In this document: one piece after another, positions 6,474 to 7,455 of the stretch
Layout: every line of letters begins with the position of its first letter
Position numbering within the stretch: position 1 is the first letter of the stretch
NCBI GenBank assembly: GCA_002360495.1
Contig: DEQO01000120.1
Location: 1-7,455 of the forward strand
Source of the DNA: Flavobacteriales bacterium UBA3364
Lineage (GTDB): Bacteria > Bacteroidota > Bacteroidia > Flavobacteriales_F > PHOS-HE28
Reading direction: 5' to 3'
DNA: 7,455 nt
Notes under the pieces: generated by a model
The model's database searches: none
What the model saw: the letters and a program-made list of their open reading frames with translations, nothing else
Told to the model about the DNA's origin: nothing
Position numbers and translations under genes: made by a program

Positions 6474-7455
6474 GGGTAGATCCGGTTCTGGCGGTGATAG
6501 GCTGCGATATAGAGCACGGAGACCTTCAGCAGCACTGCGTCGAGAAAGGTCTCGTTGTCAACGTAATAGTAGCCGGCCAGGAGATCACTGTTGGTGTATG
6601 GTCCTTCATCACTGTTCAATGCCGTAAGGGATCGTTGATAGGCGACCTCCATGGAGAACACGGTACTCCCCAGCTTGCGCGACATACCGATGGATGCCTC
6701 ACCCCAGTATTGTTGCTGTTCCCGTTCGGCAAGACGGTCCGTGGCGAGCGATCTCAGGTACCGGGTATCCTGATCTTCTTCTCGCGAGATCTCGGCATCC
6801 GCAGCCATCAGCCAAGCGGCACCAAGGCCGAGCGTTGCGAACGGTACGTAAGGGCTCTTCTTCAGTTGCACCTGTTTCTTCACACCGACCAAGAAGGGCA
6901 TCAACGCGATCCGCTCTTGGTAATCGATGGTACTGTTGTTCGCATTGTATCCTACGTTCCCGTAAGCGGCGGAGCCCCGTATGGCCAGGTCAGGGATCAT
7001 CTCCCATTCCATGTCACCGCCCACTTCCCATCCGAAAGGCGCGGTATGGTCCAATGGATCATCTCCAGCATATACAGTGCGCTCGGTGGTTACGCGTGGT
7101 ATGGTACGAAGCAGCGATGCATGACCACCCAGCCGCCACCTGCCAAGGTCCTTTCGAAGCGCTCTTTGCAACACCTCCCAGGCTCCGAAAAGGTCCGCTT
7201 CACCGGGCTTGCCCTTCATCAACGGGTCGTAGGCCTTGATCACGTAATGCCTATCGGTACGGAAGAGCCGCTCCAGGTCCGCCCGCATCAAGTCCAGCGA
7301 ATCCTCACCGGCTTCAGCTAGGGCCTTCAAGAAGAGGAGGCGCCCCTTCAGGTCACGGTCCATGTCGCAATTGCCAAGCGCGCTGTCTATGGTGCTGATG
7401 CACGCTTGCCGGTCCCCGTTGTCGAAGAGGGCCTTGGCGTCATCGAAGCGTTGGG
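6470..7455 (-). CDS. Outer-membrane beta-barrel protein with N-terminal helical domain, copy A, N-terminus cut by window edge
   Basis: The frame is open to the right edge: 327 visible residues begin at 7453 with QRFDDAKALF. An internal ATG at 7363 is not the true start, because the 30 codons above it match copy B closely. About 38 residues, including the signal peptide, should lie outside. Visible residues 1-100 are the helical domain (71 of 100 identical to B), with Cys18 and Cys29 matching B and the blocks RLLFLKALAEAG and AYDPLMKGKPGEADL. Residues about 105-327 form the presumed barrel, much more diverged, with the landmarks GVKK (190-193), YYYVDN (295-300) and YHRQNRI (319-325) retained. 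It ends in Pro rather than an aromatic residue. The Glu/Asp-rich segment at 221-245 fits a surface loop. It overlaps L1 by four bases and is probably its outer-membrane partner. PF13568-type assignment is inference. Confidence 0.85.
   Translation of the reverse strand, partial: QRFDDAKALFDNGDRQACISTIDSALGNCDMDRDLKGRLLFLKALAEAGEDSLDLMRADLERLFRTDRHYVIKAYDPLMKGKPGEADLFGAWEVLQRALRKDLGRWRLGGHASLLRTIPRVTTERTVYAGDDPLDHTAPFGWEVGGDMEWEMIPDLAIRGSAAYGNVGYNANNSTIDYQERIALMPFLVGVKKQVQLKKSPYVPFATLGLGAAWLMAADAEISREEDQDTRYLRSLATDRLAEREQQQYWGEASIGMSRKLGSTVFSMEVAYQRSLTALNSDEGPYTNSDLLAGYYYVDNETFLDAVLLKVSVLYIAAYHRQNRIYP
7154..7453 (-). repeat. Duplicated coding segment, copy A (helical domain of barrel protein)
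   Basis: Partner of the segment at 3249-3548. The protein alignment is gapless over 100 residues, whereas similarity beyond it falls sharply, so the segment marks the best-conserved part of the cassette duplication. It continues past the right edge. Confidence 0.85.

Noticed and set aside
6494..7321. Plus-strand open frame of 275 codons opposite barrel gene A
   Set aside because: It overlaps a coding region confirmed by paralogy; the translation has no recognisable feature.
7361..7363. ATG at 7363 as the start of barrel gene A
   Set aside because: The 30 codons upstream to the edge align with copy B, and no signal peptide would remain; the true start is beyond the window.

Overview
The window is a single strand of gene traffic. 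Six genes, all on the minus strand and packed almost without gaps, are read from the right edge to the left edge. Both end genes are cut by the window. I see no RNA gene, insertion sequence, CRISPR array, promoter or terminator, so this looks like the interior of a longer operon whose promoter lies beyond position 7455. The organism is most likely a GC-rich member of the Bacteroidota, probably Flavobacteriales-like. This is inferred from several signs: short lipoprotein signals followed by Lys/Arg and acidic residues, outer-membrane barrels with helical N-terminal domains, an FG-GAP protein with the Ig-like region typical of type IX secretion substrates, and start sites mostly lacking Shine-Dalgarno sequences. 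No marker gene is present to fix the taxonomy.

Layout in transcription order: (1) 7455-6470, outer-membrane barrel protein copy A, its N-terminus beyond the edge; (2) 6473-5139, lipoprotein L1, starting on a GTG that overlaps the stop of A by 4 bases; (3) 5036-3696, lipoprotein L2, after a gap of about 100 bases that may instead be an N-terminal extension; (4) 3662-2565, outer-membrane barrel protein copy B; (5) 2568-1306, lipoprotein L3, overlapping the stop of B by 4 bases (ATGA); (6) 1303-1, a secreted protein with seven FG-GAP/VCBS-type calcium loops, spaced as in a seven-bladed beta-propeller, starting two bases after the stop of L3 and running off the left edge.

The main point of interest is that the locus is built from a duplicated cassette, barrel plus overlapping lipoprotein, with a period of about 3905 bp and an extra lipoprotein paralogue (L2) between the copies. 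The two barrel proteins share about 71 of 100 residues in their periplasmic helical domain but have diverged strongly in the barrel. The three lipoproteins share several motifs and match no family I can name. My inference is a paired outer-membrane complex: a barrel with a conserved periplasmic helical module, a translationally coupled and possibly surface-exposed partner lipoprotein, and a secreted propeller protein. The function is unknown.
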